A DNA stretch of 35,710 nt from Bacteroidota bacterium. GTDB taxonomy: Bacteria; Bacteroidota; Ignavibacteria; UBA10030. Shown here one piece after another: positions 8,519 through 18,059 of this stretch. The stretch covers positions 11,599 to 47,308 of the forward strand of contig JAKAJH010000022.1 in assembly GCA_021813905.1 (NCBI GenBank), given 5' to 3'. Within the stretch, counting starts at the first letter, position 1. Each line of letters begins with the position of its first letter. The notes under the pieces were generated by a model. That model ran no database searches. It had not been told where the DNA came from and saw only the letters and a program-made list of their open reading frames with translations. A program made the position numbers and the translations under genes.

Positions 8519-9592
8519 CTATCCCCGCCGGATCCCTTCCGAGGGTTGGCATCCGCAGCTACGCCGAAGGACGAGATCCGCCCCCAGCGTGATCAGGTCC
8601 CTCTGAGGCGGGTTCCCCTCGATGATGTTCACCAGAGCCTGCGCCGCCTGATTGCCGACCTCGTACGCCGGCTGGCAGACGGTGGTCAGCGGGATCGGCA
8701 TGAGCGACGCACGGATGTCGTCCGAAAAGCCGCCGATCGCGATGTCATCCGGAATGCGGAGTCCCGCCTCAAGGATCGCCATCATCGCGCCGAAGGCCGC
8801 GGGATCGTTCACTGCAACCACGGCGCGCGGCCGACGCTCGGGCGGAAGCGCAAGCAGCATCCTCATTGCCTTATACCCGCCGGTCTCATGGAATCCGGAA
8901 TACACGACAAATTCGGGCGGGACTGACAGTTGGTGGTCGTCCATCGCATTCCGGAAACCTTCGAGCCGCGCCCGCCCGATGGATACGCGGGTCGGGCCCG
9001 AAAGGTGGGCGATGCGCCGGTATCCGTGCCCGATCAGATGATTGGTGAGCATGCGAGCGCTTTCCTTGTCGTCGATGCTTACGCATGTCGCGCCAATGCC
9101 GCGTACAACGCGATCAAAAAAGACCAGGGGCACGCCACGACCGATCGCCTCACGATAGACGGAATCATCCGTGACCGACTGCGCGGTCGAGATGAGGATA
9201 CCATCAACACGCTTCGACTCGAGGGTGCGCAAGGCATCGTGTTCCCGCTTCGCATCCTCCGCGGAATGGGTGAGGATCAGGTGGTAGCCGGATCGGTATG
9301 TCACCTCTTCGATGCCGCGGATGGCTTCCGGAAAGAACGAGTGCGTGATCTCCGGGACGACCACGCCGATCGTGTGCGTCTTTCGCAGCACAAGACTCCG
9401 GGCCACGTGGTCGGGACTGTATCCCAGCTTTCGCGCCGCGTCGAGCACCTTCTTGCGGGTCGCTGCATCCACGTTTCCGCGATTGTTCATCGCGCGGGAT
9501 ACGGTCATAACCGAGACTCCGGTCTTCTTCGCGACGTCCTGCGCAGTGACACGGCGCGCGGGATCCGGTTGTCGACTCTGCTTCTGTTTCAT
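8519..9592 (-). CDS. LacI-family transcriptional regulator
   Basis: The frame opens upstream but the start at 9592 (MKQKQSRQPDPARRVTAQDV) is preceded by AAGGAG at good spacing, giving 357 residues. The DNA-binding head is canonical: VTAQDVAKKTGVSVMTVSRA (helix-turn-helix at about 14-33), then the hinge helix LGYSPDHVARSL, whose Leu normally intercalates at a central CG of the operator. The rest is a periplasmic-binding-protein-like effector domain (IGVVVPEITHSFFPEAIRGI through IGGFSDDIRASLMPIPLTTV), so a sugar ligand is likely. It is embedded in the carbohydrate operon between a large six-hairpin hydrolase and GH3. A 14-nt operator-like inverted repeat with central CG lies at 23147-23160 ahead of the operon; repression of its own operon, relieved by a sugar, is the simplest model. 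Confidence 0.95.
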   Translation of the reverse strand: MKQKQSRQPDPARRVTAQDVAKKTGVSVMTVSRAMNNRGNVDAATRKKVLDAARKLGYSPDHVARSLVLRKTHTIGVVVPEITHSFFPEAIRGIEEVTYRSGYHLILTHSAEDAKREHDALRTLESKRVDGILISTAQSVTDDSVYREAIGRGVPLVFFDRVVRGIGATCVSIDDKESARMLTNHLIGHGYRRIAHLSGPTRVSIGRARLEGFRNAMDDHQLSVPPEFVVYSGFHETGGYKAMRMLLALPPERRPRAVVAVNDPAAFGAMMAILEAGLRIPDDIAIGGFSDDIRASLMPIPLTTVCQPAYEVGNQAAQALVNIIEGNPPQRDLITLGADLVLRRSCGCQPSEGIRRG

Positions 9593-9638
9593 TGCCGCTC
9601 CTTTTGGTTCCGATAAGAAAGGGCAAATCCCCCAAAGT

Positions 9639-12600
9639 TCATTTGATGCAAAGCACGACCGTCGATTTGCTGAATCGTTCGTCAGACTGGGCAAAATCCA
9701 CCGTCAATCGAAGGAATCTCCGGTCCTTGTCCGGCCCGAGAACGGCTCCCCGGGCCTCGACGGGCTCACTGCCGAATGATCGCAGCCTGAATGTGTACGA
9801 AGTGCCGGACCGTCCCTCGAGTGTCACACTGTAGCGCGAGGAATCGACCGATTCGGAGACGATGCGATAGCCGGCGGAACTGTCGCCGGGCGTCGGACGC
9901 AGAATGACCGGACACAGGCCGATGCCTCCCCCGTGACCGAGCAGGACGCGAACCGTATCGGCCAGACGGAAGCGTATCGCCTCGCTCAGAACGCCTCGAC
10001 GGAGACCCGGGGAGACGGCCGCCCTCTCTCCGTTCACCCGTATCGAAGTGACATGCATCCCCGGAGGAATTCCCGGCGCAAGCGCGATCTCGACCGGCGA
10101 ACCCTCCTGCAACACGAGGGTGTATCCGGTCGATGAGTTCGTTCGCTCCATCCTCAGCGCAATTCGCGAGTCACCGACACGAAGCCCGGAGGCTGCGACT
10201 GTATCCCAGTCGAGCGGGAATTGGGGCCGGAGTTCCGCCGAGTGTGCAACGGCATCGGGCCGCCAGCCGAGCATACCGGCGATGAGGGGATGAATGATGT
10301 TCGTTTCCGACCAGCACTGGTGCGGACACACACCGGACGGCCGGTAGATTGCTCCATGCATGACCTCCTCGACGAATCCAAGTTCCCAGTGGTTCTTGAT
10401 CAGCATGTTTTCCATGACATGCGTGAATCCGGACAACGGCGCGCCGTACGCATATTCTCCGAGCGCCGCCCAACCCGTAAAGAGCGGCCAGATACTACCG
10501 TAATGATAGCCCGCAGGATTGAACAGCGGCGACGCTGCGCTGAGGATCCGAACACCCCAGTCGGCTGAGAATCCGTTCCCCGCAAACGCCTGGAGCATTG
10601 CGCCAACGTTCCCCTCGTCCAGGACATCAAAATACATTGCGACGGCCGGCATGACGGTCGGTTCGGGGTTGAACGTCCCGTCTTTGAACTTTCCGAAGTC
10701 ATAAAAGCGGGTCGACGGATTCCAGAATTCCTTGTTGATGATGGCGCGTACTTGCCGGGCGTCCGATTCGTAGCGATCGCCGTCCTTCGAATAGCCGAGC
10801 GCCCGGGCGATGTATGCCATCTCAGTGAGCGCGCGCTGCCACGCGGCGGCCAGATAGAGCTCCGTGTGCACGCCGAACAGCTTTCCTCCTTCCACCCATC
10901 CATGGCCGACATTTGTGTCTTCGATGAGATGATCACCGTCGGTGTCGGTGGAATACAGGAAGTGCATGGCGCGCTGCAGATGCGCCCAGCTTTCGCGCAC
11001 AAATGCCAGATCGCCGGAAGACCGGAGATAGTGACCGGCCAGCACGACGTACAGCGGCATCGCGTCGGACGCGTCATAATTGACGACTCCGCTTGTGGAA
11101 ATCTCATGGAAGATCTTGCCGCCGGCGTCCTGGAACTTCTGGAGCAACTGGAGCTGTGCCCGGACCATCCCGTGATCGCCGTAATCATCGATGGCAAATC
11201 CGGACCATTCCGAATCCCGACCAAAATACCACGCATAGCCGGGGCGGCCGCTGTTCTTCTGCTCCCCGTCCCAGCCGCGATCACTCGTGGCGAACCCGGC
11301 GACCAGTCCATCTCCCACACCCGGCGTGGAAGTAAAGAACCGATCGACGCCGACGAGAGCCCAACGGTAGAGGCGGTTGAATTCTTCATCGGGAGAGGTG
11401 AGTGAAACCGTTTTGGCAAACAGATCGCGGTAGTGCCCGTCCTGCTGCTCATAGATCTTCTGTGGATCTTCCTGAAGTGCGCGATAGGTCGTCATCGCCT
11501 CGGCGGCACCCAAACTGGTACCGACGATCGTGAAGTTCAATGCGCCTTTGGGAGAAGGCTGAAGGTCATATTCCAGGAACGTCGAGACCCGGTTCTCGGT
11601 GGTAGGGACACCGTTCGGACCTTTCGGCGTCCAATCAATGCGCTGGAACTGACCTTCCGCGTGTCCGACCGGCAGTCTGTTCCCTCCGATCACGCACGAA
11701 AAATCTCCCGACCGGTCGCGCAAACGATGTGCCCCGATGCCCGCATCAAAGCTGTAGTGGACATCTCCCAAGGCGTTCGCGTCATAGGGCCACATCCATC
11801 GGAGGTCCGCCGAGTAGCGAACCGCAAGACGAACCGGTTTCTCGACGGAGATGTGGAGAATGCAGCCCGGCTTGTCGATGGAGCCAAAGATGATCTCCTT
11901 GATCCTTCCCGCGGGCGTCGAGTAGCGCCGAGTGAACGATTCCGGCCTGGCTTCGACATCGACGGGGTACGATTCGAGCCACGTGACGGAGTCTGCGCCG
12001 ACGATGCCGACCTGAAGGTCCCGCAGCACACGAAACGGAGGGACCCAGAATTCTTTGATGCCTCCGTCTTCATTGCCCATGACGAGCGCCCGGCGTCCGC
12101 CGACATCGAATGCATCCGTTCCCGCATTCCGCCGTGTGAGGACAAGCCCGGTTGAGGGCAGATCGTGCTCGTCCAAAAATCCCGGCCGGATGGGCGCGGA
12201 TGTCGATTCAAACCGTTTCGGGATGTTGTCCGAAGGATCCCAATATGTGACCGGACCATCCGTGTTCTTCCCCGCAAGATATTCGATGGTGTTGGCCATG
12301 AAGCGCTCCAGATTTCTTCTCAGCGCATTCCCACGGCCGAAATAGACGCTGCTGCCAACCGCGACCAGTTTGCCGCTCCCCTTCGCGTATTCGAAGACCA
12401 CCTTCCGCTTCGCATAGACGAAGACGTACGCGCGATCGACGGCAATGACGCGACCCGACTCCGGAAATGAACCATCGAAGTATCCGACCATCGGCAGGAC
12501 CTGGTCCTCATCCGGATCCCAGACGTATTCACCTCCCCACATTCCGCGGAACAGCGGATGCCCGCGGAAGCTCTGGAACCCCCGCTTGTCGAACAGCCAG

Positions 12601-13019
12601 TCATTCTTGATCGAATCCCGTTCGACCTGAAGGGGCTTCGGCTCGAGCTTCAGATCATTCAACAGGAGCGACGCGAAATCCGTGAGCAGAATCCGGCTTC
12701 CGTTCTCGAAGCAGGTCGCGATGAGTCTGTTCCCGGAGGGAGCGGCCTTCCATCGAGCGTATGCCGAAGAATCCGGCAACTGGAGCCACACGACCGAGCC
12801 GGAAGGAACGGAAGCGCGCGGACTGGACAGCGCGACGACCTTCGTGTCGAACTCCGGAACGGAACGAAGCCACGCCACAGCAGCGCTGTCTTCGCGGCTC
12901 AATGTCGGGCCGCTCGTCAGATATGCCACCGTGATGCGCGCAGGAATTCCGGCGACTGTCCACGAGTGGCCCGCAACAACCAGGAGAACCAACGCTGTCA
13001 CAACACGTGCTGTTTGCAT
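9639..13019 (-). CDS. Giant exported six-hairpin glycosidase with GATase-like N-terminal domain
   Basis: An 1126-residue protein with a signal peptide (TALVLLVVAGHSWTVAG). Residues about 26-250 look like a class I glutamine-amidotransferase/ThuA-like Rossmann domain (strand RITVAYLTSG, later GSGKLVAVGSSVYFGRG), without an obvious catalytic Cys. A beta-sandwich follows (about 290-500). Residues about 540-960 form an (alpha/alpha)6 barrel of the amylo-alpha-1,6-glucosidase/GH15-like kind: GYAWYFGRDSEW (594-605), NYDASDAMPLYV (647-658), GHGWVEGG (705-712) and YHYGSIWPLFTGW (838-850). Acidic residues such as D602 and E711 are candidate catalytic groups. The C-terminus is a further beta domain. 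The enzyme should cleave alpha-linked oligosaccharides in the periplasm; linkage and substrate are undetermined. It precedes the LacI gene by 46 nt and follows the GH63-like gene by 17 nt. Confidence 0.85.
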   Translation of the reverse strand: MQTARVVTALVLLVVAGHSWTVAGIPARITVAYLTSGPTLSREDSAAVAWLRSVPEFDTKVVALSSPRASVPSGSVVWLQLPDSSAYARWKAAPSGNRLIATCFENGSRILLTDFASLLLNDLKLEPKPLQVERDSIKNDWLFDKRGFQSFRGHPLFRGMWGGEYVWDPDEDQVLPMVGYFDGSFPESGRVIAVDRAYVFVYAKRKVVFEYAKGSGKLVAVGSSVYFGRGNALRRNLERFMANTIEYLAGKNTDGPVTYWDPSDNIPKRFESTSAPIRPGFLDEHDLPSTGLVLTRRNAGTDAFDVGGRRALVMGNEDGGIKEFWVPPFRVLRDLQVGIVGADSVTWLESYPVDVEARPESFTRRYSTPAGRIKEIIFGSIDKPGCILHISVEKPVRLAVRYSADLRWMWPYDANALGDVHYSFDAGIGAHRLRDRSGDFSCVIGGNRLPVGHAEGQFQRIDWTPKGPNGVPTTENRVSTFLEYDLQPSPKGALNFTIVGTSLGAAEAMTTYRALQEDPQKIYEQQDGHYRDLFAKTVSLTSPDEEFNRLYRWALVGVDRFFTSTPGVGDGLVAGFATSDRGWDGEQKNSGRPGYAWYFGRDSEWSGFAIDDYGDHGMVRAQLQLLQKFQDAGGKIFHEISTSGVVNYDASDAMPLYVVLAGHYLRSSGDLAFVRESWAHLQRAMHFLYSTDTDGDHLIEDTNVGHGWVEGGKLFGVHTELYLAAAWQRALTEMAYIARALGYSKDGDRYESDARQVRAIINKEFWNPSTRFYDFGKFKDGTFNPEPTVMPAVAMYFDVLDEGNVGAMLQAFAGNGFSADWGVRILSAASPLFNPAGYHYGSIWPLFTGWAALGEYAYGAPLSGFTHVMENMLIKNHWELGFVEEVMHGAIYRPSGVCPHQCWSETNIIHPLIAGMLGWRPDAVAHSAELRPQFPLDWDTVAASGLRVGDSRIALRMERTNSSTGYTLVLQEGSPVEIALAPGIPPGMHVTSIRVNGERAAVSPGLRRGVLSEAIRFRLADTVRVLLGHGGGIGLCPVILRPTPGDSSAGYRIVSESVDSSRYSVTLEGRSGTSYTFRLRSFGSEPVEARGAVLGPDKDRRFLRLTVDFAQSDERFSKSTVVLCIK

Positions 13020-13036
13020 TGAGTCGGTCTCGCGGT

Positions 13037-15187
13037 CTAGTGAGGGCCGTACATGTCGATCAGCAGCTTTGCCATGATCGAATCCCAGATATAGTTGGAG
13101 GGACTCTCCTGAACCGGATAGTCCGGGCTATACGATTCCCAGAGATGATGATTGATGCGCAGCTGCGTCGAAACCGCCAGCAGCATCTTCTTTCCGACCT
13201 TGTCCGCAACATCATGATAGCCGTAATTCCGCAGTCCCTGATACACCATATAGTTCCAGAGAAGCCAGACAGGGCCGTTCCAGCGGCAACAGCCGTCCAC
13301 GAACGGTGTGTAGTGCGGATCATCCGCCGCAAGCGTCGGAATGCCGAAGGTGCGCCAGAACGACTTCGTGTCGGTCAGGTGACGGACGAGGCGGGCCGCA
13401 TGTTCTTTCGTGGCGACATGCGCCCACATCGGCAGAAATCCGATCAACTCCTTTCGCTTCAGACTCTGTCCCTCGAATGCAAATGAATGATCCGACATCG
13501 CGATGTTGTAGTAGAATCCGTCCTTCGGATCCCACATGTACCGGTTGACCAGGTCCGCCGTGCGTCGGAACTTTCCGTTCCACTCCCTGGCTCCGGCATC
13601 ATCCTTCAATTCCTTCGCCATCGACGCAAGCGCGCGCATTTCGTTCGCGGCCTCCGAAGTCAGGTCGAGTACGTCAAGCTCATGCGAGATATCACGGCCC
13701 TCATCTTCCCCGTTCGAGAAGAGTTGGAACACCACGTTCCATCCATCCCGCACATTTTCGATGATGCCATACGGGCCCCACTCGAACATGCCGTCGTGGT
13801 CCTGATCGCGATTGACTTCGAGCCAGTGGACGAATTTCGCGCCGGAAGCGTACGCCTGACGGAGAAACGCCGTGTCGCGGCTGACGCGGTAGATCTCCCA
13901 GTTCGTCCACGAGAAGAACGGTGCCGAGGTGGTCGGTTGGCCGTTGTGCGGATACACTTGCGGTCCGCGTGGACCGTGGCGGTACGCGATGAGGCCGTCA
14001 TCGTACTGCTGATCGATGTACACGCGCTGCGATTCCTCCGCCGATCGCCAGTCGAGCTCGGCGTACGGGATCATCGAGATCGACTCATGCATCACCTGGT
14101 GGCCGTGTCCCCATCCCCAGATCGGATTGCGGGAAAACACGTAGAAGTTGTGCGTCGTCAGTCCGCTCGGCGGCAGCATGCACTGGCGCACGAGATTGAA
14201 GGCGCTCAGATAGACCAGATGTTCCTCTTTCGTCCGGAATGGCAGACGCGGTACCGAGCGGAACAAAGCCACATCTGAATCGACGATGCCCTGGAGGTCC
14301 GCGGTCATCGCGGCTGACACGTCTGCCTGCAGCTCCCGCTCCGGTTTGGCCGCATCCTGCACACCGCGGACAAACCGCAGCCGTGCCTGCTCGCCCGGTT
14401 TGAGCCCGACGTTTCGCTGGAGCGCCACGAGCATCGCCGGTCCGGATGCCTGTTCGTTCAAGGCGTCGACGTTCTCGTGCACCTTGCTCAGCCGCTTGAC
14501 GCTGAAGTAGAAATCGTCCATCCGGCAACTGTTTGCAGTGCCGAAGCTTTGCGGGAAGCGATCGGTCGCCAGCATGTCGCGAAATTCGGTCGGATATCCG
14601 CGATCCTTGTAGAGATCGCTGTGAAGCCGGATCAACGACTCATGGTGGGTGAAGACGTATCCGCGTGCCGTGGAATCGTACCGCACGACGTTGAGCGTAT
14701 CCTCCTGCAGATGCAGGACCGGATAGATCGCCAACGAGTAGGTTCGCGTTCCACGGTTCTTGATGGAGAGATCGATCACCGCGGCCCCAGAGCTGTAAAC
14801 GCAGAAGACCTCCTGGACTTCAAGGCCTGCGAACGGCTGGTATTCCAGAATCACGAGGTCAGGAAATGAGGCGCGGACCGCGGGGGGCACGGCAAAATCC
14901 CGCGTGCGGCTAATGACGACGTTATTGACCTTCCAGATCACCGACAGATCTCCGGCGTACTGACTCGAGTATGTGATCGGCCGGTCGGAGGTGAAATAGT
15001 CCATGAAGTACGCTTTGTCGGCGAACAATCGCGAGCGCTCCATGGGGGCGGCGTACGTGGTGAACAGCGGGTCGGTCGCTCCGGCATGAATGCGGAGGAA
15101 CGGATCATTCACTCTCACCTGACCCTCAAGTCCGCAGACGAGCGTCGCCAGCAGCAGCCAGGGCGTGAGCAGGAACTTCGACTTCAT
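13037..15187 (-). CDS. Exported GH63-like (alpha/alpha)6 hydrolase, copy A
   Basis: The start at 15187 (MKSKFLLTPWLLLATLVCGL) is chosen over an upstream in-frame ATG because AAGGAG lies 8 nt before it and it opens a signal peptide; the mature protein is ~690 residues. The C-terminal half has the features of the mannosylglycerate-hydrolase/GH63 clan: WGWGHGHQVMHES, a DQDHDGMFEWGPYG linker rich in acids, RKELIGFLPMWA, WRTFGIPTLAADD, WNGPVWLLWNYMVYQGL and HLWESYSPD near the end. The N-terminal ~330 residues are a beta-sandwich. It is a paralogue of the gene at 18060-20810, sharing almost all these motifs in order. Candidate substrates are small alpha-glucosides or alpha-mannosides, but the family is too diverse to choose. 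Position inside the operon (gap 17 nt to the next gene) supports joint use with the other hydrolases. Confidence 0.87.
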   Translation of the reverse strand: MKSKFLLTPWLLLATLVCGLEGQVRVNDPFLRIHAGATDPLFTTYAAPMERSRLFADKAYFMDYFTSDRPITYSSQYAGDLSVIWKVNNVVISRTRDFAVPPAVRASFPDLVILEYQPFAGLEVQEVFCVYSSGAAVIDLSIKNRGTRTYSLAIYPVLHLQEDTLNVVRYDSTARGYVFTHHESLIRLHSDLYKDRGYPTEFRDMLATDRFPQSFGTANSCRMDDFYFSVKRLSKVHENVDALNEQASGPAMLVALQRNVGLKPGEQARLRFVRGVQDAAKPERELQADVSAAMTADLQGIVDSDVALFRSVPRLPFRTKEEHLVYLSAFNLVRQCMLPPSGLTTHNFYVFSRNPIWGWGHGHQVMHESISMIPYAELDWRSAEESQRVYIDQQYDDGLIAYRHGPRGPQVYPHNGQPTTSAPFFSWTNWEIYRVSRDTAFLRQAYASGAKFVHWLEVNRDQDHDGMFEWGPYGIIENVRDGWNVVFQLFSNGEDEGRDISHELDVLDLTSEAANEMRALASMAKELKDDAGAREWNGKFRRTADLVNRYMWDPKDGFYYNIAMSDHSFAFEGQSLKRKELIGFLPMWAHVATKEHAARLVRHLTDTKSFWRTFGIPTLAADDPHYTPFVDGCCRWNGPVWLLWNYMVYQGLRNYGYHDVADKVGKKMLLAVSTQLRINHHLWESYSPDYPVQESPSNYIWDSIMAKLLIDMYGPH

Positions 15188-15224
15188 GCGCCGACTCCTT
15201 TTCCGTCTTCCCGCATCGGCGGTG

Positions 15225-18041
15225 TCATTTCGCATCCTTCGCGCAGCGGAATCCGACTGTCGCGGCACGGTCGAATCCGGGCGCGACCATCAGCAGGATT
15301 TGAGGATTGTCGACCGGCTGAGGACCGCCCTGCACGTACCACCAGCTCGACGTGGGATGGAAGTAGCAGCCGCCGCGGAGCATTCCGAAGATGAATGTCC
15401 CGTTGGTGTACAAGTCGTTCATCAGCTGCCAGACGTTGCCGACCAGATCCATCACACCGAACGGACTCGCGCCGGACGGGAAAGCAGCCACCGCCGTCGT
15501 GTGACCGGCGGACGCGTTGCATCGTGTCGAGTCGAAGGAATTGCCCCACGGATACTTCCGTCCGTCGGTGCCTTGCGCGGCATACTGCCACTCCGGCTCC
15601 GTCGGGAGACGCTTTCCCGCCCATTTGGCGTACGCGCGGGCATCATCGCGACTGACCCACACCACAGGGTGGTCTTCCTCCCCGTTCGGCGGCTTTCCCG
15701 CGATCCAGTGCCGGAGGAAGTTCGTCGTATCGGCCGGGCGATACCGAGTGAAGCGGAGAAATTCGGCGAACTGCCGGTTCGTCACGGGATATCGATCCAT
15801 GAAGAACCGCGTGAACGTAATCCTGCGGGATGTGGAATCACCGGGATAGGGCACGGTCTCGTTGGGGCTGAGGAAATTGCGGGACGGTCTGTAGACGAAC
15901 GTTCCGGCCGGGATCTCGACCATCCCTGGCGGCGCGATCGCTGCGGGCGTCGTTCGCTCCGGCGGCGTCAGCAACCGGGGAATCGCGAGCGGCAGTTCGA
16001 TGTCCCGCTCGTCCAGCAATTCCGTTCCGTCGAACGCCTGCACGACCACCGTCCCCTCGAATGTGCCGACCGCCTGCAGGAGCGGGATGGTTCGTGCGCC
16101 GATCGGATACTCTTTGTGAGGAGTGTGATACGATGGATTCCCGGCCCAGACGACAATCTTCGTTCCTGCCGATGCGCCGATCTCCAGTGAGTCGAGCATT
16201 CGCCGCACGGAGAGAGTACGCGGCAGCGCCGCAATGCAGTCCACGCCACCCTCCCGGCGTGTGTCGAGCCACGCGCGGTTGAATCCGTCGGTTGTCGCGG
16301 AGATCCAGATGCGACCGTCGATCGGCGTCGGCTGAAGCTCGCGGTGATTCCACAGACTCACATAGTGGCGCTCGGAATCCGCCGGAACCTCGAACAACGG
16401 TCCGTTCCATCCCTCCGGACGGAGACTGTACACCGTGTAGATGGTCTTGGCGGGCGTCGGCCAACGGTTGACCCAGATGCTGTCGGCCCGCGTCGGAATC
16501 AGCGGCGTCCACTCGCGGCTGAGAAACGCGGACGAGTTCGCCCGGAGGATCTGCGTCGATTTGCCGAGATATGCGAGCTCTTGGTCGATCCAGTCCGGTC
16601 GGCCCGGCCGCATGATGTTCAGCTCGCAGCCGTAGCCGTTGAAGAGAGAGATCGCCACTTCCCGGTGAATGCGTCCTTCCGCAAGCTGAATGACACGGAA
16701 GATCGCAAACTCCGGCTTGATGAGTTTATTCAGGTTCAACGGCGGCGGAAGAGAGATCGCGTCGTGCACTCGACCCGCGACGATGCCGGGCATGTCCTTG
16801 GGCACCGCCATGCCCTCGCTGTAGAGGATGACGCCGGGCTTCACGCTGTCGGCCGCCGCCTGAAAGGCTCTGCTCGATTCCCCCCACGTGTCGAGCACGA
16901 CACCATCCGCATCGATCGCACGGAGCATCCGGGTGAGCCCGGCCAGATGATCCTCCATCCGCGTGCTTTCGTCCCACGGATTGTAGGAGATGAAGTAGCG
17001 GGTGCCGCGCGACTGAGCGAAGTGCGCCTGGCGACGCAGCTCCGGAAGTCCGCCCGGCAGATCGCGGTACATGTCCCACTGATTCCGGGGATCGAGACCG
17101 AGACGCGGCCACGTCGGCCAGATCATGTGGGCGTCCCACACGCCGATGAGGTGATCGTACTTGCCGAGAAATGCGTCGAAGCCGGAGCGATGCGCAAGGG
17201 CATCGTAGTACTCGCGGTCCCACGCGAACTGGAGAAGAAGAAGATAACTGTGCCGGATCCACTGAAGATCGGACCGGTCGAACAGTGAGTTGTCAAAGGA
17301 GGCACGATCGTAGATCCAGCGGTCGCGGAAGACAAGGCGCAGTCCGTCATGCCAGTCGCCCGCGTGTTGTGCGGCGTGCAGCGAGTACTGCACCGATCCG
17401 CCGGGCTGCAGGATCGTGAAGAAGCGCCGCTCCTCGGCATTCGCCGAACCTGTGCGGCGTGCGACCGCAGCAAGACTTTGACCATCGCCTGCCGGCGCAT
17501 CGCAAAATCCCATCTCCCACGCGTCGTCCGGCAAAACCACACCAACCGGACCCCGTCCGGGAATGAACAGGTGCGACCGGCTGAGCCGGTGGTTGTAGTC
17601 CGACGGTCCCCACGACTTGATGAAGGCCCGTTCCGGCGACTCGCCAAGCGGCACCACGTTCCCCACCCGGGTCTTCGCGCCGGACGGATTTTCGATCGTG
17701 AGAGAGGCGGTCCAGTCGCCCGACGCCGCCGACGCCACGCGGAACCATCCTTCGATGCGTCCCCCCAGATCCCAATGGAGACTGTCGCCGTCGCTGCGGA
17801 TGCGCGCGTTGGACGATGAGAGGATCGTATCGTTCACTTCAACGGAGAAGAGCGGAAGGATCTGCGCGAACCGGTGTTCAGTTCCGCTCGAGGCTATGAA
17901 GCCGGAGACGGACAGTCCATTTGTCGTGTCCACGGTCAGCGCTGTTCCAACCTGTGCGCGAGCAGAAGCCGTCAGCAGCACGGCGCAAGTGACAATGGCA
18001 CGGGCCTTCGCGCCGGTTGGTCCGCTTCTCGCCTTCATCAT
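15225..18041 (-). CDS. Exported TIM-barrel glycosidase-like protein fused to an FGE-sulfatase (SUMF1) domain
   Basis: A 938-residue protein; AAAGGAGA lies just upstream, and either of two adjacent ATGs (18041 or 18036-18038) could start the signal peptide ending at ARAQ. Residues about 30-235 are a beta-sandwich; about 260-500 look like a (beta/alpha)8 barrel of GH36/GH31-like style, with GTRYFISYNPWDEST (346-360) and DADGVVLDTWGESS (377-390), D384 being a possible nucleophile. Residues 705-934 are an FGE-sulfatase domain: GMVEIPAGTFVY, MDRYPVTNRQFAEFL, HPVVWVSRDDARAYAKWAGK, RLPTEPEWQYAAQG, YPWGN, LVGNVWQLMND and a final VGFRC. The tandem Cys pair used by true formylglycine-generating enzymes is absent; the RGG segment reads RGGCYFHPTSSWW, so C892 is shifted. 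The domain is therefore probably structural or ligand-binding. The barrel's family is tentative. Confidence 0.78.
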   Translation of the reverse strand: MMKARSGPTGAKARAIVTCAVLLTASARAQVGTALTVDTTNGLSVSGFIASSGTEHRFAQILPLFSVEVNDTILSSSNARIRSDGDSLHWDLGGRIEGWFRVASAASGDWTASLTIENPSGAKTRVGNVVPLGESPERAFIKSWGPSDYNHRLSRSHLFIPGRGPVGVVLPDDAWEMGFCDAPAGDGQSLAAVARRTGSANAEERRFFTILQPGGSVQYSLHAAQHAGDWHDGLRLVFRDRWIYDRASFDNSLFDRSDLQWIRHSYLLLLQFAWDREYYDALAHRSGFDAFLGKYDHLIGVWDAHMIWPTWPRLGLDPRNQWDMYRDLPGGLPELRRQAHFAQSRGTRYFISYNPWDESTRMEDHLAGLTRMLRAIDADGVVLDTWGESSRAFQAAADSVKPGVILYSEGMAVPKDMPGIVAGRVHDAISLPPPLNLNKLIKPEFAIFRVIQLAEGRIHREVAISLFNGYGCELNIMRPGRPDWIDQELAYLGKSTQILRANSSAFLSREWTPLIPTRADSIWVNRWPTPAKTIYTVYSLRPEGWNGPLFEVPADSERHYVSLWNHRELQPTPIDGRIWISATTDGFNRAWLDTRREGGVDCIAALPRTLSVRRMLDSLEIGASAGTKIVVWAGNPSYHTPHKEYPIGARTIPLLQAVGTFEGTVVVQAFDGTELLDERDIELPLAIPRLLTPPERTTPAAIAPPGMVEIPAGTFVYRPSRNFLSPNETVPYPGDSTSRRITFTRFFMDRYPVTNRQFAEFLRFTRYRPADTTNFLRHWIAGKPPNGEEDHPVVWVSRDDARAYAKWAGKRLPTEPEWQYAAQGTDGRKYPWGNSFDSTRCNASAGHTTAVAAFPSGASPFGVMDLVGNVWQLMNDLYTNGTFIFGMLRGGCYFHPTSSWWYVQGGPQPVDNPQILLMVAPGFDRAATVGFRCAKDAK

Positions 18042-18059
18042 CCTTCTCCTTTCTTCCGA

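Noticed and set aside
15225-15930. A sulfatase-activating formylglycine enzyme
   Set aside because: The tandem Cys residues required for formylglycine formation are absent, and no sulfatase gene is present in the window.
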